Below are positions 21,971 to 29,644 of a stretch of DNA of 32,396 bases, piece by piece. Both the position numbers and the translations under genes were made by a program. Source of the stretch: a virus; the IMG/VR virus record IMGVR_UViG_3300031951_000755, positions 1-32,396 of that record; one strand, 5' to 3'. Every line of letters starts with the position of its first letter. The first letter of the stretch is position 1. Below the pieces are notes generated by a model. That model had not been told where the DNA came from. It did not search any database and worked only from the letters and a program-made list of their open reading frames with translations.

Positions 21971-22810
21971 ATGGCACAAATTATTAAGCGTGGTTTACAG
22001 GGTAACTCAGTAGATGGATCAAAAGTCCAGTTTTCTAACAATGAAAGTTTTAGAGCAAGAAACTTTGCAGACACATCAGATGTTTCACTATTTAAACTTA
22101 ATGCCTCAGATGAGTGGGAGTTTCAAGCTCTTCCAAAATACTCAACTTCAAATATTGCCACAGAGTCTTTTGTCACAGGTGAGCTAGCAAATTATGCTTT
22201 AAGTTCATTAATTGGGGATGCTAGTGGGATATGTCCTTTAAATGCATCTACAAAGATTGATGCCACTTACTTGCCAAGTTATGTGGATGATGTTGAAGAG
22301 TATGCAGATCTCGCAAGTCTTCCAGTGACTGGTGAGGCAGGAAAGATCTATGTGACTCTAGACTCTAACAAAACTTATAGATGGTCAGGATCTACTTATG
22401 TTGAGATCTCTGCAGGTCCATCATCTACAGATGCAGTCCCAGAGGGTGTGGTCAATTTCTATTTCACAGATGCAAAGGCAAGAACGGCCGCGGTAGTTGA
22501 TAGCATGGCAGGATCTGAGACAGATCAGGCACCATCAGTTTCATCAGTTAAGACATACATAGAAAACGAGTCTGCAGACATTAACGTGCAATCATTCACA
22601 CTATCTGCAGGTGACATCACAAATGGATATATTGATCTAGCATTTGAGGCAGAGGATGTGATTGAAGTCACACCTAAGGGATTTCCACCACAACATCCAG
22701 TGGATGACTACACTCTGAGTGTTGTTTCATCAGTCACTAGGATCACATTTGCAGGGGACATGCTCTCATTAATTGCAGGTGATAAAATAAAGGTAGCTTA
22801 TAGCGTATGA
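21971..22810 (+). CDS. tail fibre/tip protein, short relative of the 12264 fibre
   Basis: A 279-residue modular protein. Residues 1-50 (MAQIIKRGLQGNSVDGSK, then FKLNASDEW) match the N-terminus of the 507-residue fibre. The middle has KIDATYLPSYVDDVEEY, GEAGKIYVTLDSNKTYRW, SGSTYVEIS and VNFYFTDAKARTAAV, a module often seen in phage fibres. The C-terminal 80 residues form the FTLSAGDITNGYIDLAFEAE...DYTLSVVSS...GDKIKVAYSV beta domain. It lacks the long coiled-coil shaft, so it would project less. It is ATGA-coupled to the next gene. Confidence 0.68.
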   Translation: MAQIIKRGLQGNSVDGSKVQFSNNESFRARNFADTSDVSLFKLNASDEWEFQALPKYSTSNIATESFVTGELANYALSSLIGDASGICPLNASTKIDATYLPSYVDDVEEYADLASLPVTGEAGKIYVTLDSNKTYRWSGSTYVEISAGPSSTDAVPEGVVNFYFTDAKARTAAVVDSMAGSETDQAPSVSSVKTYIENESADINVQSFTLSAGDITNGYIDLAFEAEDVIEVTPKGFPPQHPVDDYTLSVVSSVTRITFAGDMLSLIAGDKIKVAYSV

Positions 22811-23289
22811 GTTTAATACTAGATCGGGCAGTTTACTTAGAGGCAAATGGTTTAAACAAGACTTTAAATCAGGCCATAGTAGATGGTGACATAGGCGCAG
22901 GCGGTGGAGGTGGTGGAAGTCCTCTAGAGATCTTCTCTGAGGTAGTCCAAGTGGTTGCCCCTACGGCCTCATCTGAAGGGATAAGTTACTTTATCTCACC
23001 TGGATCATCCACAATCTCATTTGTTAAACTGATGGTCTGGGATAAAAATGGTGTGACTACTGGAAACTTAACCATAGACATCAAGAAAAACACATCACCA
23101 AATCCTACAGGAATGACATCAATCTTTTCTGTGCTTCCTACTTTGGATTTTGCTACGGCATCAAACTATGACTCAAATGCAGGCACAATCTCAACAAGTG
23201 CAATATCAATCAATGATGTCTTAAGACTTGATGTTACATCAATCCCTAGTGGGTTTATTGGTTATTTTTCTATAACGGTGTTTGCTTAA
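22807..23289 (+). CDS. tail-tip protein with C-terminal beta-sandwich, paralogue of 26056
   Basis: A 160-residue protein. After a short helical start and a Gly-rich linker (GAGGGGGGSP), a beta-rich domain follows: ISFVKLMVWDKNG, TGNLTIDIKKN, LDFATASNYDS, VLRLDVTSIPSG and a final YFSITVFA. The protein at 26056-26562 has the same order of elements. Similar domains end many phage tip or fibre proteins. It is ATGA-coupled on its 5' side and TAATG-coupled to the large hub gene. Confidence 0.6.
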   Translation: MSLILDRAVYLEANGLNKTLNQAIVDGDIGAGGGGGGSPLEIFSEVVQVVAPTASSEGISYFISPGSSTISFVKLMVWDKNGVTTGNLTIDIKKNTSPNPTGMTSIFSVLPTLDFATASNYDSNAGTISTSAISINDVLRLDVTSIPSGFIGYFSITVFA

Positions 23290-26051
23290 TGACTTATGAT
23301 GACTACATCGAACAAACCAGATCTCAAAAAATTATCCTTGCCCACATAGAGGCAAAGCAGAAACATAAAATCTTTTCACTTGTAAGTGGTGCAATATATA
23401 AAAAGACAGTCAGCTACTTTGTGGTCAATGTCTCAGTGGATGGATCTGATCTATCTATGGCATCAAATGAGACTCTCTCACCTGGTGAGTTCTACTATAA
23501 GGCAGACACATCAGAGCTATTTGTCAGGATGTCAGACGACACAAATCCATTAACCAAAAGTCTCTATGCCACTTATAGGTTTTTCTTTTCTAATATCTCA
23601 ACCAATGCACCATGGGACATGGGGACAGGATCTCTTGTCAATTATGATCCAAGGATCTCATCTATTGGATCCCTTAAGCTTGAGTTAGATTTTGAGCAGA
23701 CTGGTATAAGTCTTGAGACAGATAGCTCAATAAGTTTTGAAAATAACGATGGTTTCTGGGAAGACAAATTTGATGTCTTAATATTTGAAAACAACATCTC
23801 AAGATTTTGGGCATGGTCCAAGTCACTAGCATTTGATCAAGCTAAGTTAATCTATAGAGGTCTAGTCTCAGATAAATCCTACAGTGACAAGTCAGTCTCA
23901 TTTAATCTTAAGGATGATCTTTCTAAACTTAGAAGAAAAGTCTCCTTACCTTTGTTTTCTAATCTAGATGGTGATGTGGATCCTTCAGTGATCAATAAAC
24001 CTAAAAGGTTAGTTTTTGGGAAAGTGGATAAGTTGTCCATGACTGGATGTGATAAGGTCCTGGATGGTTTTAATCTAACTGGTTTAATAAGTGGTGATGC
24101 AGATAGAAACTTGCTACCAGGTACAGTCTCAGGCACATCAGGGCAGAATCAGATTAATGGAGTAGGCACAGACTTTCTCACATCATTAACTGCAGGTGAT
24201 CGGGTAACTATCATTAGTTTCTTTAACGAGTACACATACACAGTCAACACTGTAGTAAGCAACACTCAAATCATAATCTCAGGGACCATCTCAGTTAGCT
24301 TCTCAGGTGCCCAGATCAGGACTCAAGAGATTGAAAACAACATCATTGATGGGATAGGCACAGCATTTAAAACTGAGCTATCACCTAATGACAAGATCAA
24401 AGTCATAGTCAATGATCTAGAGGAAGAGTTTACAGTCTCTGCCATTAACTCAGACACAGAGATAGTGATCAATGAAGAGATAGAGACAAGCTTTGAAAAC
24501 AAGACTGCCACCAATCTACCAGAGATTAACTACAGATATAAAAACAGAAAGTGGAATATAGCAGGCCATAAGTTAAGGCAATACTCAGTCACTATCACTG
24601 AGATTGTGGACATTAACATAGTGGCAGTGGATGACCTGAATGATCTAGAGGATGGAGATAACATCTCTATTAATGGTCAATACTATAAGATCCTAAGAAT
24701 AGTTAATAACCAAGTCAGACTCAATCAATCTTTTAGGACTGCAGTGGTAGTGGGTGATCTTCTCACTAAGCTTCCACTTAACTTTGCCTATCTCAATAAG
24801 CAAAGATTTACACTTAATAGGGATTTCTACTTAACCAACAATGTTAATGATTGCTACTTAGAGTTTGATGATCTAGCTGAGTTTAACGTGGCACCTGTTA
24901 AATCTATCAACACTTCATTTACATTTGTGGATGGATCAGACACAGTCACCATCACAGCTAGTGACATTGATCTCACTCAGTTAATTAAACCGAGAGACTG
25001 GATCAAAGCTAAGACTCTAGTGGTGGATGACTATCATGAGGTCTTGAGTGTTTCTACTTATGAGATCAAATTAAGGATCCCAGTAGATTATGATTTCACT
25101 GGATCACTTAACTACAAGTCACCTAACTACATTGGTGATGACTCAATCATGACCACCGATTGCATTGGTTTAGACTACGGAAATGAGTGGATCAGATACC
25201 CATCTCAGGCCGTGCAGTATGTGATAGAAAATGCAGGTTTCACTAACATTAACACCACATCATTTGATGATGCAGAGGAAGATGGTAGATTTGAGCTATG
25301 TGCATTTTATCCAGAGAATATTGGTGATGAGATCGACACAGTCAGAAACATAGTCTCAGACATTAACGCATCAGTCTTTGGATCCCTCTACTTGGATCAG
25401 GACTTTGACCTAAGCTATAAGGTACTAAATGCAGACAAGCCACTAGACATGGAAGTGATTAAGGATGAGGACATCATAAGTTTTAGTGTGTCTTCAAAGT
25501 CAGACATCATTAACTCTGTCCTGGTAAACTATAAAAAAGAAACTGATCAAACTACAGGCACACTAATAGACTCTAACTTTATCCTGGACTCAGACTTTGT
25601 TAATGAGGCAATAGGTAAGGTAGAGCAAAAGACTTTGGACCTTAAGCTTTACCATGCAGATCAGGCCAACATCATAGGGCAGAGATATCTTTTCTTTAAA
25701 TCCCTAACGCAGTCAGTAGTCACAGTTAAGACAAAATTAAAATTGTCAAACAAGTCCATCAATGATGTGATCTATCTAGATTTAGACAGACTCTACAGAC
25801 GTTATGGAAACTCGACAAATAAGAAGTCTGGGATCATTAACATGATCTCTAGAGATGGTCAAAACACAGTGGTGCAGTTTAATGATCTGGCCAATCTCTT
25901 TTCAAGGGTGGCCACCATAGCTGAGAATAGCACACCAGATTTCTCATCAGACTCTGAGGATGTGGACAAGTTTGGCTTTGTTGTAGATAATTTAACAGAA
26001 GGTCCAGAAAGTATAAGTGAAGTTGGCATAGGGAATAACTTAATAGGATAA
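23289..26051 (+). CDS. large tail hub / central fibre protein
   Basis: A 920-residue protein, the largest here. The N-terminus (KIILAHIEAKQKHKIFS, then ATYRFFFSN near 94-102) resembles a conserved start of tip proteins in many phages. From about residue 275 there are at least three copies of a small beta domain with the pattern GTSGQNQINGVGTDF...GDRVTI (275-340), EIENNIIDGIGTAF (345-405) and FTFVDGSDTVTITASDI (538-608). The C-terminal third (650-880) is mixed alpha/beta and could hold a hub fold. No peptidoglycan hydrolase motif is evident. The TAATG overlap ties it to the gene before. Confidence 0.7.
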   Translation: MTYDDYIEQTRSQKIILAHIEAKQKHKIFSLVSGAIYKKTVSYFVVNVSVDGSDLSMASNETLSPGEFYYKADTSELFVRMSDDTNPLTKSLYATYRFFFSNISTNAPWDMGTGSLVNYDPRISSIGSLKLELDFEQTGISLETDSSISFENNDGFWEDKFDVLIFENNISRFWAWSKSLAFDQAKLIYRGLVSDKSYSDKSVSFNLKDDLSKLRRKVSLPLFSNLDGDVDPSVINKPKRLVFGKVDKLSMTGCDKVLDGFNLTGLISGDADRNLLPGTVSGTSGQNQINGVGTDFLTSLTAGDRVTIISFFNEYTYTVNTVVSNTQIIISGTISVSFSGAQIRTQEIENNIIDGIGTAFKTELSPNDKIKVIVNDLEEEFTVSAINSDTEIVINEEIETSFENKTATNLPEINYRYKNRKWNIAGHKLRQYSVTITEIVDINIVAVDDLNDLEDGDNISINGQYYKILRIVNNQVRLNQSFRTAVVVGDLLTKLPLNFAYLNKQRFTLNRDFYLTNNVNDCYLEFDDLAEFNVAPVKSINTSFTFVDGSDTVTITASDIDLTQLIKPRDWIKAKTLVVDDYHEVLSVSTYEIKLRIPVDYDFTGSLNYKSPNYIGDDSIMTTDCIGLDYGNEWIRYPSQAVQYVIENAGFTNINTTSFDDAEEDGRFELCAFYPENIGDEIDTVRNIVSDINASVFGSLYLDQDFDLSYKVLNADKPLDMEVIKDEDIISFSVSSKSDIINSVLVNYKKETDQTTGTLIDSNFILDSDFVNEAIGKVEQKTLDLKLYHADQANIIGQRYLFFKSLTQSVVTVKTKLKLSNKSINDVIYLDLDRLYRRYGNSTNKKSGIINMISRDGQNTVVQFNDLANLFSRVATIAENSTPDFSSDSEDVDKFGFVVDNLTEGPESISEVGIGNNLIG

Positions 26052-26055
26052 GACC

Positions 26056-26562
26056 ATGGCATTTGTAGTTATACCATCAAGCTCATACGCAGTAGGTAAG
26101 GCAGTTAAGACTGAGCTTTTCGGGAATGTAGTCAACAATTTAAATGATCTTAACGATCGAGTTAATACAATCTCCACAGGTGCCAATCCTATTGAGCTTA
26201 TTGATTCAAAGATCACACTACTCTCATCAGTCTTAGGTGATGGACTCATCACGTATTATGAAGGTAAAAACACTTTCTTTATTTCTCAAGTTAAGCTTCA
26301 GATATTTGAAAAGGGATTAAACACATCGGGCACTTTGTCTGTGGATGTGCTTAAGTCATCTACACTGGGTGGAGTTTATACATCTCTTTTAACATCATCA
26401 ATGACTATAGACTATTCTACTGCATCTGATTATGAGTCTGTATTAGCAGACTTTGCCTCAATCCCAGAGGTCAATGCAGGTGAGTTTATAAAATTTAGAA
26501 TTATTTCAACACCGTCTAACTTCCCTTTGGAGTTTAGACTTTCATCTTTTGGAGCAGTTTAA
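26056..26562 (+). CDS. tail-tip protein, paralogue of 22807
   Basis: A 168-residue protein with a short coiled-coil-like N-terminal part (VNNLNDLNDRVNTIS) and a C-terminal domain that follows the 22807 protein element by element: FFISQVKLQIFEKGLN, TSGTLSVDVLKS, TIDYSTASDYES, EFIKFRIISTPSNF and LEFRLSSFGAV. The two flank the large hub gene. It is joined by TAATG to the glycine-rich protein gene. Confidence 0.6.
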   Translation: MAFVVIPSSSYAVGKAVKTELFGNVVNNLNDLNDRVNTISTGANPIELIDSKITLLSSVLGDGLITYYEGKNTFFISQVKLQIFEKGLNTSGTLSVDVLKSSTLGGVYTSLLTSSMTIDYSTASDYESVLADFASIPEVNAGEFIKFRIISTPSNFPLEFRLSSFGAV

Positions 26563-27227
26563 TGAGTGCGGCAAATATTATTTTAGGTGCTACAGGTGGA
26601 GGAAATCTTTTAAGATTAACCACTTTTACATCATCAGGCACATGGACTAAACAGGCAGATGTTGCAAGGATTTTGGTTTATGTTGTTGGTGGTGGTGCGG
26701 GTGGGAATGGGGCAACTTCTACAGCTTCCTCATTCGCAGGAGGATCTGGTGGAACATCATCTTTTGGGGTTCACTGTTCTGCAAGTGGCGCCCCTGGTGG
26801 TTTAACTACATCAACTTATGGCATAGGATCAGGTGGTGATATAAATCTCAGAGGATCTGGATCTGTTGGTAACACAAGATATATGGCTTCAGCTATCTCA
26901 AATTATACGTGTGGATTAAAGGGTGGAGATAGTATATTTGGGGGTGGCGGACTTGGTTATCCAGGTAGTTCATCAACTGGTGCAGGGGCAGGGCTCCCAG
27001 GAGTTAATGGTGGAGGTGGTGGAGGTGCTGGATATAGAGATGGTGTTAATAATTATCATTGCCAAGGGGGAGGGAGTGGTGGTTGTGCTATTAAATTAAT
27101 TCAAGCAACATCTCTTGGATCTACGGTAACGGTCACTATTGGTGCAGGTGGATCAGCATCAGGGGGAGCACAGCCAGGTGGTGCAGGCGGTGCAGGAATT
27201 GTGGTTATTTATGAATATGGGTATTAA
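26562..27227 (+). CDS. glycine-rich tail fibre tip protein (putative adhesin)
   Basis: A 221-residue protein. Residues 17-45 (LTTFTSSGTWTKQADVARI, then LVYVVGGGAGG) are the start of the glycine-rich phage fibre domain in which poly-Gly runs pack into a layered helix sandwich. At least six GGG-type runs follow, ending in the strand GIVVIYEYG. T-even gp38 adhesins use comparable poly-Gly segments with variable loops for receptor binding; a receptor-binding role here is inferred. It is the last long tail gene, followed by a small fibre-associated gene. Confidence 0.72.
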   Translation: MSAANIILGATGGGNLLRLTTFTSSGTWTKQADVARILVYVVGGGAGGNGATSTASSFAGGSGGTSSFGVHCSASGAPGGLTTSTYGIGSGGDINLRGSGSVGNTRYMASAISNYTCGLKGGDSIFGGGGLGYPGSSSTGAGAGLPGVNGGGGGGAGYRDGVNNYHCQGGGSGGCAIKLIQATSLGSTVTVTIGAGGSASGGAQPGGAGGAGIVVIYEYGY

Positions 27228-27228
27228 C

Positions 27229-27423
27229 ATGAAAAACTTCGCAATCATTAACAATGGGATAGTAGATAATATTATTGTTTGGGACACATCAAATGCATAT
27301 GATCCTATTGGACAGGCAGTTGAGATCCCAGATGGTGTGATGGTCAACATTGGATTTCTTTATCAAGGTGAAGAGTTCATTGATCCAAATCCACCTGTGG
27401 AAGAAACTCAACCAGAGGCATAA
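27229..27423 (+). CDS. small fibre-associated protein
   Basis: The ATG at 27229 begins one base after the adhesin stop; a longer reading from 27139 inside the adhesin gene is rejected. The 64-residue product reads MKNFAIINNGIVDNIIVWD, then VMVNIGFLYQGEEFIDPNP, with a Pro/Glu-rich tail. This small beta protein type is found next to, or fused to, phage fibre genes and tail-fibre assembly genes. Confidence 0.62.
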   Translation: MKNFAIINNGIVDNIIVWDTSNAYDPIGQAVEIPDGVMVNIGFLYQGEEFIDPNPPVEETQPEA

Positions 27424-27426
27424 TAG

Positions 27427-27636
27427 ATGAAAAACCTAGACGATAAGATCAAAGCAATCATTTATTGGATCGGTCTAGGGATCTCACTTGTAGTTTATGC
27501 TCACGCTAACTTTTCCACTACAAAGCAAGTTGAAAAGCTTGAGGCAAGGATTGAAAGACAGGCAACATCTGAAGACATAGCAAGACTTGAGGGCAAGATT
27601 GATGCCTTAACTCTTTATCTCTTAGAGAGAAAATAG
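27427..27636 (+). CDS. membrane/coiled-coil protein of the lysis cassette
   Basis: A 69-residue protein with one membrane helix at about residues 10-28 (IIYWIGLGISLVVYAH) after a charged N-terminus, and then a coiled coil (VEKLEARIERQ, IARLEGKIDALTLYLLE). This layout fits a holin accessory (XhlA-like in reverse order) or an inner-membrane spanin subunit with a periplasmic coiled coil. It stands directly before the endolysin gene. Its exact part in lysis cannot be decided from sequence. Confidence 0.6.
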   Translation: MKNLDDKIKAIIYWIGLGISLVVYAHANFSTTKQVEKLEARIERQATSEDIARLEGKIDALTLYLLERK

Positions 27637-28008
27637 ATGATCACAGTCACAGATTATTTAATGGGAAGAGACAGGCAGGATCCTTTGGATATGCTTCAAA
27701 CTAGAAACATGGCAGAGCTACTCTCTAGAGTTAATCATCTCATGGCAAGTCTAAATTTTGATCCTAAGCTCTCATCAGGTTACAGACCACCAAGGATCAA
27801 TAAATCCGTAGGTGGTGCAAAGATGTCGACACATACAGTGTGTGCAGGCATTGACCTATTAGATCCAGAAAACAAGATAGGTAAGTTTTTAAAAAAGAAT
27901 TTTTTCATCCTTGGGAATTATGATCTCTATCTAGAAAATCCAGATCACACACCAGGATGGTTGCACTTAGATATTAAACAAAGAAAAAATAGAGTCTTTA
28001 ATCCTTAG
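27637..28008 (+). CDS. endolysin, M15-family peptidase
   Basis: A 123-residue zinc peptidase. SSGYRPPRINKSVGGAKMST (46-65) precedes His66; Asp73 follows in CAGIDL; WLHLDI (108-113) gives His110 and Asp112. This is the SxHxxGxAxD plus HxD zinc and catalytic set of the M15/VanY-type group. The enzyme would cut peptide stems or crosslinks in the cell wall. No signal peptide is present, so a holin is needed. Length is typical for a single-domain endolysin. It begins one base after the stop of the membrane protein gene. Confidence 0.88.
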   Translation: MITVTDYLMGRDRQDPLDMLQTRNMAELLSRVNHLMASLNFDPKLSSGYRPPRINKSVGGAKMSTHTVCAGIDLLDPENKIGKFLKKNFFILGNYDLYLENPDHTPGWLHLDIKQRKNRVFNP

Positions 28009-28017
28009 GAGAATTTT

Positions 28018-28272
28018 ATGGAGCAAATCTTTTTATTTTTGAAGCCAATGATTGAGGCATACGCAGGACAGTTTGGACCTGCCATTCAGATCATTTCTAT
28101 TATTGGATCACTCAGACTGGTGATTAAACCTGCCATGGAGTTATTTAAAGCTTATGTGGCAATCACACCAAGCAAATCTGATGATCACCTTCCAGGTCAA
28201 TTTGAAAACTCAAAGATCTACAAAGCTGTAGTTTTCTCACTTGATTGGTTTGCTTCAATCAAACTTAAATGA
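28018..28272 (+). CDS. holin candidate / small membrane protein
   Basis: An 84-residue protein with hydrophobic segments at about 1-15 and 19-45 (IQIISIIGSLRLVIKPAMEL), a Lys/Asp turn, and a hydrophobic C-terminus (YKAVVFSLDWFASIKLK). A strong TTAGGAG ribosome binding site precedes the ATG. Position after the endolysin and size suit a holin, but the helices are broken by charged residues, so this is not firm. It is ATGA-coupled to the next gene. Confidence 0.5.
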   Translation: MEQIFLFLKPMIEAYAGQFGPAIQIISIIGSLRLVIKPAMELFKAYVAITPSKSDDHLPGQFENSKIYKAVVFSLDWFASIKLK

Positions 28273-28511
28273 TCACTCTAGTTTCTTCCCTTATTGGTGC
28301 AGTAGAGGCAGGACTTAAGCTTTGGGGTACCAAAGAGGGAAGAAAATATCTTGATGAAATATTAGAGTTAAAACAGGACTGGGTTAATGAATACAATAAA
28401 GAAACTCATGAAAGGTCTGATGCTAAGCTTGATCTTATTGAGCAACGAATCATGCTCATCAGTGAACTATTCAGTTCCAAGATTGGAAATGAGGACTCTA
28501 AGAATTTGTGA
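28269..28511 (+). CDS. small helical lysis-region protein
   Basis: An 80-residue protein with a weakly hydrophobic N-terminal helix (ITLVSSLIGAVEAGLKLW) and a charged helix (RKYLDEILELKQDWVNEY and on). Such an order recalls an inner-membrane spanin, and a lipoprotein ORF begins inside this gene in the +1 frame, as in Rz/Rz1 arrangements. The N-terminal helix contains a Glu and is short for a membrane anchor, so the assignment is tentative. Confidence 0.55.
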   Translation: MITLVSSLIGAVEAGLKLWGTKEGRKYLDEILELKQDWVNEYNKETHERSDAKLDLIEQRIMLISELFSSKIGNEDSKNL

Positions 28512-28680
28512 GAGTCTAGATGGTTTCTGTTATAACTATGATGTGTGCCTCAAGAAATTTCTGGGCATGTGTCTCAAGCGAGAGATTGCTACTGATAAAA
28601 TAGACTTCTCAGACAAAGACAAGGTCAAAGAACTGCTAGATAAAAACTTTCACCTCAAGGCCAGAAAGAAAGTCATCTAG
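28387..28680 (+). CDS. lipoprotein overlapping the previous gene out of frame (possible outer spanin)
   Basis: A 97-residue protein that starts within the previous gene in the +1 frame and extends 169 bases beyond it. It has a basic start (MNTIKKLMKG), a hydrophobic core (LMLSLILLS) and Cys23 after NES, so a signal peptide II site is plausible but not canonical. The mature part has four more cysteines (41, 48, 54, 62) and a charged C-terminus. Rz1-type outer spanins are often nested this way, but are shorter and Pro-rich. Either an unusual spanin or another exported protein. Confidence 0.55.
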   Translation: MNTIKKLMKGLMLSLILLSNESCSSVNYSVPRLEMRTLRICESLDGFCYNYDVCLKKFLGMCLKREIATDKIDFSDKDKVKELLDKNFHLKARKKVI

Positions 28681-28856
28681 TGGATAAGGCCAAGAAAGAA
28701 TCACTAGAAAGACTTAAGAATAGACTAGAGCAATTTAAACTCAATCTTAAACTAGCTTCCCAGGACAATGATGTCTGTGACGTTAAGTATTGGTCCAAGC
28801 AAGTTAAGATGACTGAGCTTATTATCAAATGTCTTGATCAAGATAGGAAGATTTAG
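28680..28856 (+). CDS. small hypothetical protein (58 aa, GTG start)
   Basis: GTG 28680 overlaps the preceding TAG by one base. The product is a charged helical protein (KKESLERLKNRLEQFKLNLK, then VKYWSKQVKMTELIIKCLD). No strong ribosome binding site. Its last 32 bases overlap the convergent RusA-like gene. It is the last rightward gene. Confidence 0.45.
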   Translation: MDKAKKESLERLKNRLEQFKLNLKLASQDNDVCDVKYWSKQVKMTELIIKCLDQDRKI

Positions 28857-29280
28857 GAGCATTGATTAACTTAATCCTAACAATGCAGGACCATGTCTCT
28901 CTGGGCCATGGACTCTTTGAGATAGATGCCTGAGTGATCTGGCTATCATCCACACCTATCCTTTTAAATAGGGCATCCTCAAGAATTTTAAAGGCATTAG
29001 TCACATCAATGCACTTCTCATTTATAGTCCCTCTTTTTGTGAAAAATTCATGCTGAGGCACAAAGATCTCAACGTCAAAGCTAAATGAGTGTTTAGTCTT
29101 AATGTAGTTCAATCCAATGCCTCGCAACAAATCATCAAATGGCTTGAGGTAGGTGTTTAATTCCCTCTCATAGTTGACTGCTTTGGCAGACTTGATGAAC
29201 ATCCTACGCTTTGAATGTAGACTAAACTTTTGATTGATTGACAGTGGTTTAATAGGGATTTGTAGAGAGATTTCCTTCAT
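28825..29280 (-). CDS. RusA-like Holliday junction resolvase
   Basis: A 151-residue protein of the RusA/endodeoxyribonuclease family. It opens with SLQIPIKPLSINQ, has the strand HSFSFDVEIFVP, and then CIDVTNAFKILEDALFKR (90-107) and VDDSQI (110-115). The acids Asp92, Asp102, Asp111 and Asp112 match the metal-binding set of RusA. It would resolve branched DNA before packaging. It is the last gene of the leftward block and converges on the lysis region. Confidence 0.85.
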   Translation of the reverse strand: MKEISLQIPIKPLSINQKFSLHSKRRMFIKSAKAVNYERELNTYLKPFDDLLRGIGLNYIKTKHSFSFDVEIFVPQHEFFTKRGTINEKCIDVTNAFKILEDALFKRIGVDDSQITQASISKSPWPRETWSCIVRIKLINAPKSSYLDQDI

Positions 29281-29416
29281 CTCATAATTAAACTTTTTAA
29301 GGATTAAAATGACAATGAAGGAATGAGATTCTAAAATTTAACTGAGGACTCCACTTAATGTGTGTGGTGGTGTCTTTGCCTCTGGTGGTTACGGATGATC
29401 ATCAGGGGCTTTTCAA

Positions 29417-29644
29417 TTATTTCTTAGATGTTTTCTTGGCAGGTTTCTTGGTAGGTTTTGCAGTCTTCTTTGCTACTTTCTTAACAATCTTTTTGTCTTT
29501 CATTTCTTTCCCCTTATAAAAGTTATAGGCATTTAGCCACGTGTTAAATAAAATTCCATAATAGTTGACAGGCATTTTCTCACCATCGAAAAACTTGAGA
29601 AAATCATTTCTTACCTTTGCGAAAATTGATTCTGACAATTTCAT
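29417..29644 (-). CDS. small protein with histone H1-like lysine-rich tail
   Basis: A 75-residue protein. Residues 1-48 form an ordinary alpha-helical part (MKLSESIFAKVRNDFLKFFD, ILFNTWLNAYNFYKG). From residue 50 on it is Lys/Ala/Pro/Thr only, with VKKVAKKTAKPTKKPAKK, like histone H1 C-terminal tails and bacterial H1-like proteins. Such tails bind DNA or RNA without sequence preference. Here it follows small membrane and peptidase genes and precedes RusA, so a role in DNA condensation or handling is inferred. Confidence 0.6.
   Translation of the reverse strand: MKLSESIFAKVRNDFLKFFDGEKMPVNYYGILFNTWLNAYNFYKGKEMKDKKIVKKVAKKTAKPTKKPAKKTSKK

Noticed and set aside
27139-27228. Upstream extension of the small fibre-associated protein
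   Set aside because: It would be translated out of frame within the glycine-rich gene; the codons look like a shadow of Gly codons.
29281-29416. 136-base gap between RusA and the H1-tail gene
   Set aside because: No ORF over 20 codons, no hairpin with T-run and no clear promoter; only a GATGATCATC palindrome, too short to interpret.
29358-29519. Forward ORF of 53 codons with a very hydrophobic product
   Set aside because: It is the antisense of the lysine-rich tail (AAG/AAA read as CTT/TTT), so hydrophobicity is an artefact. No ribosome binding site and opposite to a better gene.
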